A DNA stretch of 14,628 nt from Niveispirillum sp. (GTDB taxonomy: Bacteria > Pseudomonadota > Alphaproteobacteria > Azospirillales > Azospirillaceae): the NCBI GenBank assembly GCA_016463045.1, contig JAEMSB010000042.1:1-14628 (forward strand), given 5' to 3'. Positions 6,994 through 13,769 of this stretch are shown here, in pieces (the first letter of the stretch is position 1; each line of letters starts with the position of its first letter). The position numbers were made by a program, and so were the translations under genes. The notes beneath the pieces were generated by a model. That model saw only the letters and a list, made by a program, of their open reading frames with translations, ran no database searches and was not told where the DNA came from.

Positions 6994-7664
6994 GGCCCGC
7001 CGCACAGCGCCGGACGATTGCCCATCTGCGGGCAACGTTCGGGGTGAGTGAGCGGCGGGCCTACTCTGTTCTGAAGGTGCATCGCCGGACGATCCGCTAC
7101 CGGTCGCGTCGGGCGGATGACGGTGCGTTGCGGCAAAGGCTGCGGGAGCTGGCATCGGAGCGGCGGCGGTTCGGCTATCGGCGTCTGGGATGTCTGCTGA
7201 CCCGGGAGGGGATGGCGGTGAACCACAATAAGCTGCTGCGGATTTATCGGGAGGAAGGGCTGGCGGTGCGCCGGCGGCGTGGCCGCAAACGCGCGCTGGG
7301 CACACGGGCGCCGATGAGCGTGCCGCAAGCGCCCAACCAGCGCTGGAGCCTGGATTTCGTGTCGGATGCGTTCAGCGATGGAAGACGGTTCCGAATCCTG
7401 GCCGTGGTGGATGATTTCTCACGCGAATGCCTGGCCCTGGTGGCGGTCACCTCGCTGTCGGGCAAGCGGGTAGCGCGGGAGCTGGATGCTGTCTTCGCCA
7501 CGCGCGGCAAGCCGCTGATGATCGTCAGCGACAATGGCAGCGAGTTCATTTCCAGGGCGATCCTGGCCTGCACGCGGGCCACCGGCGTTGAATGGCATTA
7601 TATCCAGCCGGGCAAGCCCACCCAGAAAGCGTTCGTGGAAAGCTTCAACTGTAGGGTCTGGTGA
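6987..7664 (+). pseudogene. IS3-family orfB transposase (DDE), C-terminally truncated
   Basis: The 225-residue frame contains the HTH_21-like segment RRFGYRRLGCLLTREGMAV and the rve integrase core. Catalytic positions are Asp in WSLDFVSD, Asp in IVSDNGSEF and Glu in FVESFN, with 35 residues between the second Asp and the Glu (DD35E). Intact relatives continue after FVESFN with GRLRDECLN and another 60 or so residues. Here the frame instead reads CRVW and stops, because 7650 begins foreign DNA (an IS481-type end). The catalytic triad is intact but the C-terminal part is gone. A GTG at 6987 is the nominal start; in the live element OrfB is made mainly as OrfAB by frameshifting. Confidence 0.85.
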
Positions 7665-8317
7665 CATCATTTCAACGGAGCGACAGCAGTGTCGAGGCGG
7701 TAATCGGCAATCCTGATGCGCTCTTGGTTACTTTCGTATGCTGCGTCAACGGCTTCGCGGAGAGGGGTTTTATCCAGGAGCTCATAGACGCGGTCTATGG
7801 GTGACATGCCTTTCAAAGCCGTGTGCGGCCTATACCAATTCCAATGATGCTGCCATTCAGCCAGCTTAGCCTCAATCTGAGGATCCTTCGGATTGATCAT
7901 GTCCCAGAATTCCTCCCGATCAGCCCGATGTGTTCGCTCGACCTTGCCGTTCAGGTGGGGTGAGCGTGGTGGGATCGGTCGGAACTTTATGGCCCAGTCC
8001 ATCAGCCGCCGCTGGACGGCTTCAGCAAAGAATTCACGCCCACGATCCGTTTGGATCCGTTGGATCGGAAACGGCATTTCCTCAATGAGGCGTTCGAGAA
8101 AATCCAACGTATTGGCGGCTGTCGTTCTCTTGTAAGCGCCAAGTACCTTATATCGACTGCAGTCATCAATTGCAGTGTACTGGTAGATGCCGGGTCTGAT
8201 TTTACAGACATCCATTTGAATGCGATCGCCTGGTATTGGGCGATTATACCGTCGTTCGCCTTTGCGATATCGTCGCGGTCGATCACGTCCCTGTCGGTTC
8301 TCTAATTGGTGATGTCA
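7650..8317 (-). mobile_element. IS481-family insertion sequence remnant (transposase 3' half and right end)
   Basis: The retained terminus reads TGTAGGGTCTGGTGACATC inward from 7650 and lies 17 bases beyond the transposase stop codon, as expected for an IS end. TGT is a common IS481-family start. The element runs to about 8315, where its transposase frame ends abruptly and IS110 flanking sequence begins. The transposase N-terminus, the other inverted repeat and any target duplication are absent. The exact right boundary is uncertain by several bases. Confidence 0.75.
7667..8314 (-). pseudogene. IS481-family transposase, N-terminally truncated
   Basis: The - strand frame is open from 8314 to the TGA at 7667-7669, about 215 residues; ATG 8215 gives 182 residues. 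It shows YQYTAIDDCSRYKVL (first Asp), IQTDRGREFF (second Asp) and NGKVERTHRAD (Glu), with exactly 35 residues between the last two (DD35E). The tail WQHHWNWYRPHTALKGMSP is typical of IS481 integrase domains. Upstream of the ATG the frame still reads NRPIPGDRIQMDVCKIRPG, the normal lead-in to the integrase core, so the true gene began farther upstream. Roughly the first 120 residues, with the two HTH domains that bind the IS ends, are lost. The catalytic core is complete, but without DNA-binding domains activity is not expected. Confidence 0.85.
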
Positions 8318-8322
8318 AGGGC

Positions 8323-8331
8323 GACTTTGCC
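8323..8331. repeat. IS110 sub-terminal inverted repeat, transposase-3' side (partner at 9809-9817)
   Basis: GACTTTGCC here pairs in inverted orientation with GGTAAAGTC at 9809-9817, 8 of 9 positions. Sub-terminal repeats of 7-17 bp a few bases inside the ends are an IS1111-subgroup trait. With only nine positions, chance is not excluded, but the location at both expected ends supports it. Confidence 0.45.
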
Positions 8332-8567
8332 ACGGCGTGAGGTTCTGGACGAAAGCGCTTTCCCTGAGAGACATCTCCGCCGGGCTCACGGTTCTCTTCG
8401 TGGTCGCATCGCGCCACACCATGGCCTTGGATGGCTGGAGCAGGTCAATGTGGTGTCCGCCGTCTGCCACCAGTGGTCGGTGCGGCATTCGAGGGAACGA
8501 CGTTGCTCTGGCCTTCGTCCCGGCGAGGACGAACCCTGGGGGCGGCGTTCGCCCCGGTACTGGGAAA
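8332..8567 (-). other. IS110 3' non-coding arm (possible bridge-RNA region)
   Basis: This holds 236 bases between the transposase stop and the proposed element end. No frame in it resembles a known protein on either strand. It includes the perfect 12-bp palindrome GAAAGCGCTTTC (8351-8362). In IS1111-type elements the bridge RNA is encoded on this side; in IS110-type elements it is on the 5' side. I cannot decide which applies by eye. Confidence 0.45.
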
Positions 8568-9611
8568 TCAGGTGTGGGCTGCGGCGGCAGGTGACCAGCG
8601 GAATTCTGAGCCGTCACGCCACATGCGATGCAGGACGATGGACAGTTTGCGTGCTACGGCGACCTTCGCCTTCTTGAACCCTGACCGCCTGGCGATCCGC
8701 AGCCCCCAGTCCTGCAGGGCCGACGGTTTTCTGATCCGGGTCATCAGCACATTGGCCGCCTCGTATAGATGGGTGCGGACCTCGCGATCCCCGCATTTCG
8801 AAATGCGTCCCGAACGGTCCACTTCGCCGGAGGCATAGCGCCTTGGGGTCAGCCCCAGATAGGCCCCCACACTGCTGGAGCGGGCAAACCGGCCGGGATC
8901 GTCAATGGCTGCCCACACGGACAGGGCAGTGACGGGGCCGACGCCCGGAACCCCCATGAACCGGCGGCAGACCTCCGACGCTTTGGCTTGGCGCATCAGG
9001 TCGCGATCAAGGTCACGGATCCGACTTTGGATTTCGGCGCGGGCTTTCAGCAGCGTCTCGACCAGCCGGCTCAACTCCAGGCTGGTATTTAGTTCGCCGG
9101 AAAGGAGTTCCTCCGCCCGCTTCATGAAACCGCCAACCCTCTTGCTGAACAGGATGCCGAAGGTCTTCAGCAGACCACGGATCTGGTTATCGATATCACC
9201 CCGCATGCCGACCATCAGCCCGCGAGAGGTCAGCAGCGCCCGGGTCAGATGACTTGGCCCGGATTTGACATGCAACTGCCGGAACCAGCCGGTGCGCATG
9301 ATCTGTGCCAGGCCGACGGCATCGTTGCGGTCCGTCTTGTTGATCATCATCGACAACCCTGCTTTTGCGTGGCGGGCATCAATGCAGATTACTGGAACAC
9401 CGAGTGCCTTGAGTTCTTTCCACAACCAGACGGCCAGCGGTCCTGTTTCCAGCCCAACCCTGTCGGCTGTGCCGGCCCGGTCGCGAATGAAGGAGAAAAT
9501 CACCTCCGGCAGCGTGGCGACTTTGCGTTCCGCCAGGATGCGCCCATCCTCGTCGACGATGCACACTGCGGTCTCTTCCATCGAGACGTCTAGCCCGACA
9601 TACTTCCTCAT
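8568..9611 (-). CDS. IS110-family transposase (DEDD recombinase)
   Basis: This 347-residue protein, the usual family length, starts MRKYVGLDVSMEETAV. ATG 9611 is preceded at good distance by AAGGAG (9617-9622 region), so the longer upstream open frame is discounted. The N-terminal RuvC-like domain (DEDD_Tnp_IS110) shows Asp8 (GLDVS), Glu55 (GLETG), and Asp94 and Asp97 (NKTDRNDA). A coiled-coil stretch (about 165-215) follows. The C-terminal Tnp_20 domain contains MGVPGVGPVTALSVWAAI (219-236) and the catalytic-serine region ARSSSVGAYLGLTPRRYASG (243-262). The protein carries out cut-and-paste-like recombination at a core dinucleotide, guided by a bridge RNA. All catalytic positions are present, so it is probably functional. 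It is the only intact transposase in the cluster and hence likely the latest arrival. Confidence 0.95.
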   Translation of the reverse strand: MRKYVGLDVSMEETAVCIVDEDGRILAERKVATLPEVIFSFIRDRAGTADRVGLETGPLAVWLWKELKALGVPVICIDARHAKAGLSMMINKTDRNDAVGLAQIMRTGWFRQLHVKSGPSHLTRALLTSRGLMVGMRGDIDNQIRGLLKTFGILFSKRVGGFMKRAEELLSGELNTSLELSRLVETLLKARAEIQSRIRDLDRDLMRQAKASEVCRRFMGVPGVGPVTALSVWAAIDDPGRFARSSSVGAYLGLTPRRYASGEVDRSGRISKCGDREVRTHLYEAANVLMTRIRKPSALQDWGLRIARRSGFKKAKVAVARKLSIVLHRMWRDGSEFRWSPAAAAHT

Positions 9612-9825
9612 GGCTGCTCTCCTTCGTGCTTCGGCAAATGCCGATCCATCCACACGATCAATGTGGAGGGCTGCCGCCTTCCTTCGAAAGGCTCCAGCAA
9701 AAATTAAGCTATGTGGTGTGGTGTAGGAGCGCTGTCGCCGGGACAGACCCTCCGGTCGGCATAGCTGACCGGAGGGTCTGTCCCGGCGGGCGGTCATCGT
9801 GGTTCTTCGGTAAAGTCTGGTCACC
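9612..9825 (-). ncRNA. IS110 5' non-coding arm; candidate bridge-RNA locus
   Basis: About 210 bases upstream of the transposase ATG lack a convincing separate gene, although the transposase frame stays open through them. They contain a very strong inverted repeat (9736-9788) and a sub-terminal repeat (9809-9817). In the IS110 subgroup this side encodes a bridge RNA of roughly 150-200 nt with target-binding and donor-binding loops. The position and size fit, but I have not shown the loops pair with the element ends or the target, so this is a hypothesis. The 3' arm is the competing location. Confidence 0.35.
9736..9788. repeat. Perfect 22-bp inverted repeat in the IS110 5' arm
   Basis: Arms 9736-9757 and 9767-9788 are fully complementary (core GACAGACCCTCCGGTC / GACCGGAGGGTCTGTC) with a 9-base loop, GGCATAGCT. 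Inside the loop GGC can pair with GCT (one G-U), giving up to 25 bp closed by ATA. There is no T-run on either strand. It lies about 125 bases before the transposase start. Confidence 0.9.
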
Positions 9826-9838
9826 ACATCGGCCAGGC

Positions 9839-9855
9839 TAGCTATCATATAGCTA
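9839..9855. repeat. Small palindrome at the IS110 outer flank
   Basis: TAGCTAT (9839-9845) and ATAGCTA (9849-9855) are perfect inverted copies around CAT. The site lies just outside the proposed IS110 5' end and 56 bases beyond the DUF6880 stop. It could be the hairpin target that IS110-type elements often choose, or a weak end-of-transcript structure for the DUF6880 gene; there is no U-tract. Confidence 0.4.
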
Positions 9856-9910
9856 CCAGATGAAAGTGAAAATGAGCGTAGTTGGCGCCATGCGGAGCCA
9901 CCCCACGCGC

Positions 9911-11305
9911 TCATTTGACGAGGCTCCAGAAGCCCAGCTTGCGGCCATGGGCCTTTTTGATTTGCTCACGGTAGCGGACATGGTCGGGCAGGGATTGCCA
10001 GTCGGTGATCTGCTGGGCGAGCCGGTCGAGATGGCCCAGATATTTTGCTCCATGCCCATAGGCGGGTGATTTGGCGCGGGCCAGGATGTCATCCAGCAAG
10101 GCGCGGTAGAGCACACTGGCCGCCAGCGGGTGCTGATCGGCCAAGGCCTCGGCCGCCGGCACCAGAAGCGCGTAATGTCGTCCGGACCAGACGGCGGGCC
10201 GTGCCACCACCAAGTCCGATGCCAGGTCCAGCGCTGGCCAATCCAGACAGAACTGCAGGGCACTGCTGAAATAGGGGCTGGCGGCGACATGGGCCAGGGC
10301 GCGCGCTGTCTCCTCGCGGTCGTTGAAATCCTCCAGCTTGGCGATGTAGTCGCGCAGCAAGGCGGCATCCAGGGACTGGGTGAACTGCGACCAGCGCAGC
10401 GTTTGGGCCTCTGCCCTGTTACCCAGGACTTCCAGGATGCGGGCTTCCAGTTTGACCTGTTCGCGGTCAGCCCTTGGCGCAACACCCGCCTCGTAAAAAT
10501 CGTCCGACAGGTCGCGGGGTATTGTTCGGGGCGCTGCTTTGCGGACCCATTCCAATACCTCGCCGGCCCGTTTGGCCTCAAGCAGCTTGGCGGCGATGCG
10601 CAACGGATCGCGCCGGTGCTCCGGCAGGCGGGCTTCCAGGGCGATGTAATGGTCGAGATTGCCCATGGCCTCGGCAATGGCCTGCCGGATCTGGATGATC
10701 TGGCCATATTTGTCCTGAGTAGCCTTGGACAGACCCTTCTCCCAGTCGGCCAAGATCGCAGGCGGCAGCAGCGGGGCCGTTGCGATGGCCAGCGCCGGGA
10801 TCAGCCCATGGCTGTCGCGGGTCAGGGCCTCGTCCAGTAGGCCGGGCAAGCTGGCGTGGTCGGGGCCTCCCATCTGCTCCACGATGCGGGGCAGGATTTC
10901 GGCGGCCCGCCAATAGACAGCCTGGATACGCCCGGAACTATCATCAATCCGATTGAACAGGGAACCGTGACCCCCGATGAACCGGATCAGGCGTTGTGCC
11001 GCCATCAGGGGTGACAAGGGGGCAAGCTCGCGTTCGATGCTGTCGACCAAGGCATCCAGATCGGCGGCCAGCGCGCGTTCCTTCTCCCACGGCACCATGG
11101 CCTTGGCGCGATCCAGGGCGGATAGCCGCCGGTCGATCAGTTTGGCAACAGCGGTCGGTCCCTGGCCACCGGCCAGTGCCGCCTTGACGCGCCGCGCAAA
11201 GGCGGGACTTTCCGCAGCCTCGTCCATAATCAATTGCGCCAGCTTTTCCGCGCCCAAAGCTGTTAGCCCGGCCAGGGTCAAGGGGGAACGCGGCGCCATC
11301 ATCAT
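9911..11305 (-). CDS. DUF6880 family protein, function unknown
   Basis: A 464-residue (or 462) soluble, helix-rich protein with many Ala/Leu-rich repeats of the kind expected for a TPR-like or HEAT-like superhelix, for example LDAALLRDYIAKLEDFND and LAASVLYRALLDDILARAKS. It has no signal peptide or membrane segment. The C-terminus HGRKLGFWSLV matches the conserved ending of DUF6880 proteins, common in proteobacteria and without an assigned role. The start has three ATGs in a row (11305, 11302, 11299); GGAG lies only 1 base before the first but 7 before the third, so 11299 is the best spaced start. It lies 15 bases downstream of the TetR gene and is probably co-transcribed with it. Its 3' side abuts the IS110 element without being cut. 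Confidence 0.8.
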   Translation of the reverse strand: MMMAPRSPLTLAGLTALGAEKLAQLIMDEAAESPAFARRVKAALAGGQGPTAVAKLIDRRLSALDRAKAMVPWEKERALAADLDALVDSIERELAPLSPLMAAQRLIRFIGGHGSLFNRIDDSSGRIQAVYWRAAEILPRIVEQMGGPDHASLPGLLDEALTRDSHGLIPALAIATAPLLPPAILADWEKGLSKATQDKYGQIIQIRQAIAEAMGNLDHYIALEARLPEHRRDPLRIAAKLLEAKRAGEVLEWVRKAAPRTIPRDLSDDFYEAGVAPRADREQVKLEARILEVLGNRAEAQTLRWSQFTQSLDAALLRDYIAKLEDFNDREETARALAHVAASPYFSSALQFCLDWPALDLASDLVVARPAVWSGRHYALLVPAAEALADQHPLAASVLYRALLDDILARAKSPAYGHGAKYLGHLDRLAQQITDWQSLPDHVRYREQIKKAHGRKLGFWSLVK

Positions 11306-11320
11306 TCTCCGGCTGGATGG

Positions 11321-11962
11321 CTATGCAATCTGATGACAGTTGTGGCCGGGCTGACTTCCAGCCAAGGCGTGGCTGATACGGGTCAGTAGGTGCATAGGAG
11401 CGTCCGCCAAGAGATGGGGGGCCAAGGCCAGGGTGTCGACAGCGCTCCCATTCTGGATGCCGGCCAAGCCGTGCAATGCAGACCATATGAACAAGGCATC
11501 GAGCGTAATGACCTCTGGCGGGCAATCCGTTCCTTGGGCGGATCGCATGCGTTCCAGACCCTGTTCAAGTAAAGTGAAGGCATGGCGTGCCGACCGCATC
11601 ATCCCAGGGTGCTGTGTATGATCGGGCAAAGGCGTCGCAAACATCAGCCGGTACTCCAGGGGGTGCTCGCCTGCATAGCGCAAGTAGGCAACACCCATGC
11701 CACCAAGGTCCTGTTCCGGGTCAGGCGTATGCTGGCGGTCGTCCAGGTAGGCAGCGAAATGATCGAAGGCGCGGGCGACGACCTCTGCCAAAATATGGTC
11801 ACGGCTGGGAAAATGCCGGTAGGGTGCTTGGTGCGACACCCCCAGTCTCCGCGCTACTTCCCGCAGGCTCAACTTCTCCAGGCCTTCCGCAGCAATGATA
11901 GCAAAGGCTTCACTTACACAGGCTTCCTTCAGGTCTTCGGGCCGCGCCCGGTCTGTCGGCAT
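11321..11962 (-). CDS. TetR/AcrR-family repressor with WHG-type ligand domain
   Basis: At 213 residues this has the usual TetR length. The N-terminal HTH is clear: AFAIIAAEGLEKLSLREVAR then RLGVSHQAPYRHFPSRDHIL (about 19-58; recognition helix around HQAPYRHF). The C-terminal domain carries HPLEYRLMFATPLP (100-113) and FIWSALHGLAGIQNG (158-172), the W-x3-H-G signature of the WHG subgroup of TetR ligand domains. Such regulators respond to small hydrophobic ligands and usually repress their own operon or a neighbouring one. Here the gene is fourth in a - strand cluster. A pair of TetR-like pseudo-palindromes lies in the promoter region of the first gene (13770-13821), so autoregulation is the simplest model. 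ATG 11962 has only a weak ribosome site, and 27 bases separate it from the preceding gene. Confidence 0.92.
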   Translation of the reverse strand: MPTDRARPEDLKEACVSEAFAIIAAEGLEKLSLREVARRLGVSHQAPYRHFPSRDHILAEVVARAFDHFAAYLDDRQHTPDPEQDLGGMGVAYLRYAGEHPLEYRLMFATPLPDHTQHPGMMRSARHAFTLLEQGLERMRSAQGTDCPPEVITLDALFIWSALHGLAGIQNGSAVDTLALAPHLLADAPMHLLTRISHALAGSQPGHNCHQIA

Positions 11963-11989
11963 GTTGGAAATCCGTCTGGCTTCATCCGC

Positions 11990-12478
11990 TTAACGATAGG
12001 AATAGCCATCGCGTTCCAGAATGACCAGTGCTTCATCCCATGTCGGCGGTACTGAGGCACGGGGATGGATGAAGCGGGCGAAAGTGGCGTTATCGAGACT
12101 GTCCATCGCGGACTTGATCGCGGTTCGGTGGACATCGCTGCGTATGAAGGCCCGCAACGATTCATCGTCGCGCCAGACAGTCATGGTCCAGCCAGTGGAG
12201 CCATCAAGCGTGCGCCGCAGGCTGTAGCCAATCAAGCCGGGTTGTCCGTCCAGTGAGGAGTGGACCCGGCTGGTATGGTCCCAAAACTGTGCGCGACCTG
12301 CTGACCCTGCTTTCAGCGTGGCCTTGGACAAGGCAATCACCACCGGCCCATCACCGGACAAAGTGACGCCGGTACCACGCGCATAGCCCGGCCCCTTGAA
12401 CGGCGTGCTGAAGGCACATCCGCCCAGGCTCAGCCCCAAGACGGTCGCCATCAGGGCATTTGCCAATCTCCTGTTCAT
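11990..12478 (-). CDS. Small lipoprotein with antibiotic-biosynthesis-monooxygenase-like (dimeric alpha/beta-barrel) domain
   Basis: The 162-residue protein begins with a short basic region and hydrophobic stretch ending in the lipobox LGGC (Cys21), so it should be a lipid-anchored envelope protein. The remainder reads like a ferredoxin-like alpha/beta-barrel monomer: VIALSKATLKAG, FWDHTSRVHSSLDGQPGLIG, GWTMTVWRDDESLRAFIRSD and HRTAIKSAMDSLDNATFARF. The pattern W-(T/S)-x-(T/S)-x-W-x-D-x2-(A/S)-(L/M)-x-x-F is familiar from ABM/DUF3291-like proteins, which include heme-degrading and quinone-forming oxygenases as well as non-catalytic members. Its ATG overlaps the stop of the dehydrogenase gene (ATGA), implying translational coupling. 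AGGGG lies upstream at suitable distance. A lipobox on an ABM-like fold is unusual; the domain call is by motif only. Confidence 0.7.
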   Translation of the reverse strand: MNRRLANALMATVLGLSLGGCAFSTPFKGPGYARGTGVTLSGDGPVVIALSKATLKAGSAGRAQFWDHTSRVHSSLDGQPGLIGYSLRRTLDGSTGWTMTVWRDDESLRAFIRSDVHRTAIKSAMDSLDNATFARFIHPRASVPPTWDEALVILERDGYSYR

Positions 12479-13290
12479 GTCACCCCTCGCTGATGTTGTG
12501 TCATGCCCGCCATCACGCGCGACAGAATCAGGCTACGCAAGCCACGGGATTGTCCAAGGAACGCAGCCTCCAGCAGCCATGACAGCCAGCCGGGTCGAAC
12601 CGTGATGCGCCGCCCCAGGGCTGCCAGGATCGGTTCCGGCAGAACGTCCGGCGACAGGGCGAAGCCCATGTTAAGGTGCGCACGGGCGGCAAACCCGGTC
12701 TTAACCGGGCCCGGAGCGGCCACCAGGACATCCACGCCAGCAGGTTTAAACTCTCTGTGCAACCCTTCCCCCAGGGTCTGCACAAAGGCCTTGGTCGCGG
12801 CATAGGTGGCTGCCCCTGGCACGCCCTGGAAGGCCAGCAGCGATCCCATCATGATGATACCGCCACGGCCACGTGTTGCGAAACGGCGGGCAAAGACATG
12901 GGTCAGCGACAAGACCGCGCCGCAGTTGACGGCCAGCATTTCAGCCTCGCTGTCGGCATTGACGGTCATGAAGGGGCCGGACGTGCCGAACCCTGCGGCG
13001 GCGATCAGCAGGCCGACATCATGATCCTCTGTTGCAGCGGCCAGCGCGTGGCATCCTTTTGGCGTGGACAGATCGACAGCAACCACACTGGTCATAACCC
13101 CGCGCGTTGCCAATTGTGCTGCCAGCTCATGCAGTGCTGTTGCCCGCCGCGCTGCCAGCACAAGGTTGAAGCCTTGATCGGCCAGTGCCAGCGCCAGAGC
13201 CCGACCGATCCCGTCCGAGGCACCGGTTACCACAGCCCAGGGCCCATAGGCGCGACGGCGTTGTTTGGCGATGTCGTCATTTATACTCAT
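12475..13290 (-). CDS. Short-chain dehydrogenase/reductase (classical SDR)
   Basis: This 271-residue Rossmann-fold oxidoreductase has the cofactor motif TGASDGIG (22-29), AARR at the end of beta-2 (47-50, basic residues that favour NADPH), VDLS (72-75), AAAG (97-100) in place of the usual NNAG, Asn122 (VNCG), Ser150 (MMGS), Tyr163 and Lys167 (YAATK). The catalytic tetrad N-S-Y-K is therefore complete. The C-terminal extension (RITVRPGWLSWLLEAAFLGQ) resembles YdfG/DltE-like SDRs that reduce or oxidise hydrophobic alcohols and ketones; the substrate is unknown. The gene overlaps both neighbours by 4 bases (ATGA), the mark of tight translational coupling. With a secreted DUF2141 protein, an envelope ABM-like lipoprotein and a WHG TetR, it fits a small response cassette for a hydrophobic or reactive compound (inference). 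Confidence 0.93.
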   Translation of the reverse strand: MSINDDIAKQRRRAYGPWAVVTGASDGIGRALALALADQGFNLVLAARRATALHELAAQLATRGVMTSVVAVDLSTPKGCHALAAATEDHDVGLLIAAAGFGTSGPFMTVNADSEAEMLAVNCGAVLSLTHVFARRFATRGRGGIIMMGSLLAFQGVPGAATYAATKAFVQTLGEGLHREFKPAGVDVLVAAPGPVKTGFAARAHLNMGFALSPDVLPEPILAALGRRITVRPGWLSWLLEAAFLGQSRGLRSLILSRVMAGMTQHQRGVT

Positions 13291-13754
13291 TTTGCTACCT
13301 CGATGGTGATGGTCCGATTCTCGCCGACGGCAAGATCAATCGCCGCCTCGTCGAACCGGGGTGGCCGCAGACCCGGCCGCACATTGTTCGACACCCCCCA
13401 GGCCTCCTTTGGGATACCAAACAGTCCTGTATCGGTTTGACGATTCCCGTTGCGGTCATGGGACACGGCAACGGCGTATCGTCCGGGGACGAGATCGGTG
13501 AAACGGCATATCGTGCCGCCCATCTGCGGGGGGAGCCATTGCTGCTGCACCTGAGCCTGCCCCATGGGGAAGCTGTCGGGCACGCTGTGCAACGCGCAGC
13601 CGATCTCACCGTCGGATGATCTTAGGCCCGTCACATTTACCGTGAGTTTCGCAGCATCTTGGGATGCCGTTTGGGCCAAGGCCGCTGAAGCGCCGACAAA
13701 ATGGGCGGAGAGCAATCCACCGATGAGTAGACTGCGGTGAACGATTGAAGACAT
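13287..13754 (-). CDS. Secreted DUF2141 family protein
   Basis: From ATG 13754 the protein has 155 residues; the frame stays open farther upstream to 14000, but that part would cross the promoter/operator region. A GGAG stands upstream of 13754 and a signal peptide follows at once (SLLIGGLLSAHFVGASAALA, cleavage near 27/28). The mature part shows the DUF2141 hallmarks: LTVNVTGLRSSDGEIGCALH, FTDLVPGRYAVAVSHDRNGN, then TGLFGIPKEAWGVSNN and a final ITIEVAK. The Asp/Asn-rich HDRNGNRQTDT loop resembles a calcium-binding turn. The family has no firm function and is often found beside carotenoid, lipid or SDR genes. It is the first gene of the - strand cluster and overlaps the SDR gene by 4 bases. 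Confidence 0.88.
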   Translation of the reverse strand: MSSIVHRSLLIGGLLSAHFVGASAALAQTASQDAAKLTVNVTGLRSSDGEIGCALHSVPDSFPMGQAQVQQQWLPPQMGGTICRFTDLVPGRYAVAVSHDRNGNRQTDTGLFGIPKEAWGVSNNVRPGLRPPRFDEAAIDLAVGENRTITIEVAK

Positions 13755-13769
13755 GCTTCTCGCTCCAGT

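Larger units (their letters stand above)
6663..7649 (+). mobile_element. IS3-family (IS407-like) insertion sequence, right end missing
   Basis: The left terminus reads TGACCTGCTCCC, as I recall for IS407-group ends, followed by a short leader, orfA (IS3 HTH protein), an A6G slippery site and orfB (DDE integrase domain). orfB stops matching right after the catalytic Glu segment FVESFN, at about 7649, where an IS481-type end begins. The right inverted repeat and about the last quarter of orfB are absent from the window. With orfA frameshifted and orfB cut, the copy is dead. The exact left boundary is from motif recognition and could be off by a base or two. Confidence 0.85.
8318..9825 (-). mobile_element. 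IS110-family insertion sequence, apparently complete
   Basis: A full-length DEDD transposase gene is flanked by long non-coding arms, about 250 bases on its 3' side (8318-8567) and about 210 on its 5' side (9612-9825). Near the two ends lies a 9-base inverted match with one mismatch, GACTTTGCC at 8323-8331 versus GGTAAAGTC at 9809-9817. This resembles the sub-terminal inverted repeats of the IS1111 subgroup. IS110 elements lack classical terminal repeats and make no target duplication, so the stated ends are estimates with an error of perhaps 10-30 bases. Members are guided by an element-encoded bridge RNA. Confidence 0.7.

Noticed and set aside
8306..8838. Several overlapping + strand frames in the IS110 region
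   Set aside because: They are antisense to the transposase or lie in its non-coding arm, and none resembles a known protein.
9736..9788. 22-bp inverted repeat as a rho-independent terminator
   Set aside because: There is no T-run after either arm on either strand.
9612..9914. Extending the IS110 transposase upstream along the open frame to 9914
   Set aside because: The extra residues are unlike the family; MRKYVGLDVS at 9611 has AAGGAG before it and aligns with known N-termini.
9853..10707. Long - strand frame overlapping the DUF6880 gene in another phase
   Set aside because: The translation is low-complexity Trp/Arg/Pro/Ser-rich shadow sequence; the DUF6880 frame has the natural composition and a recognised C-terminus.
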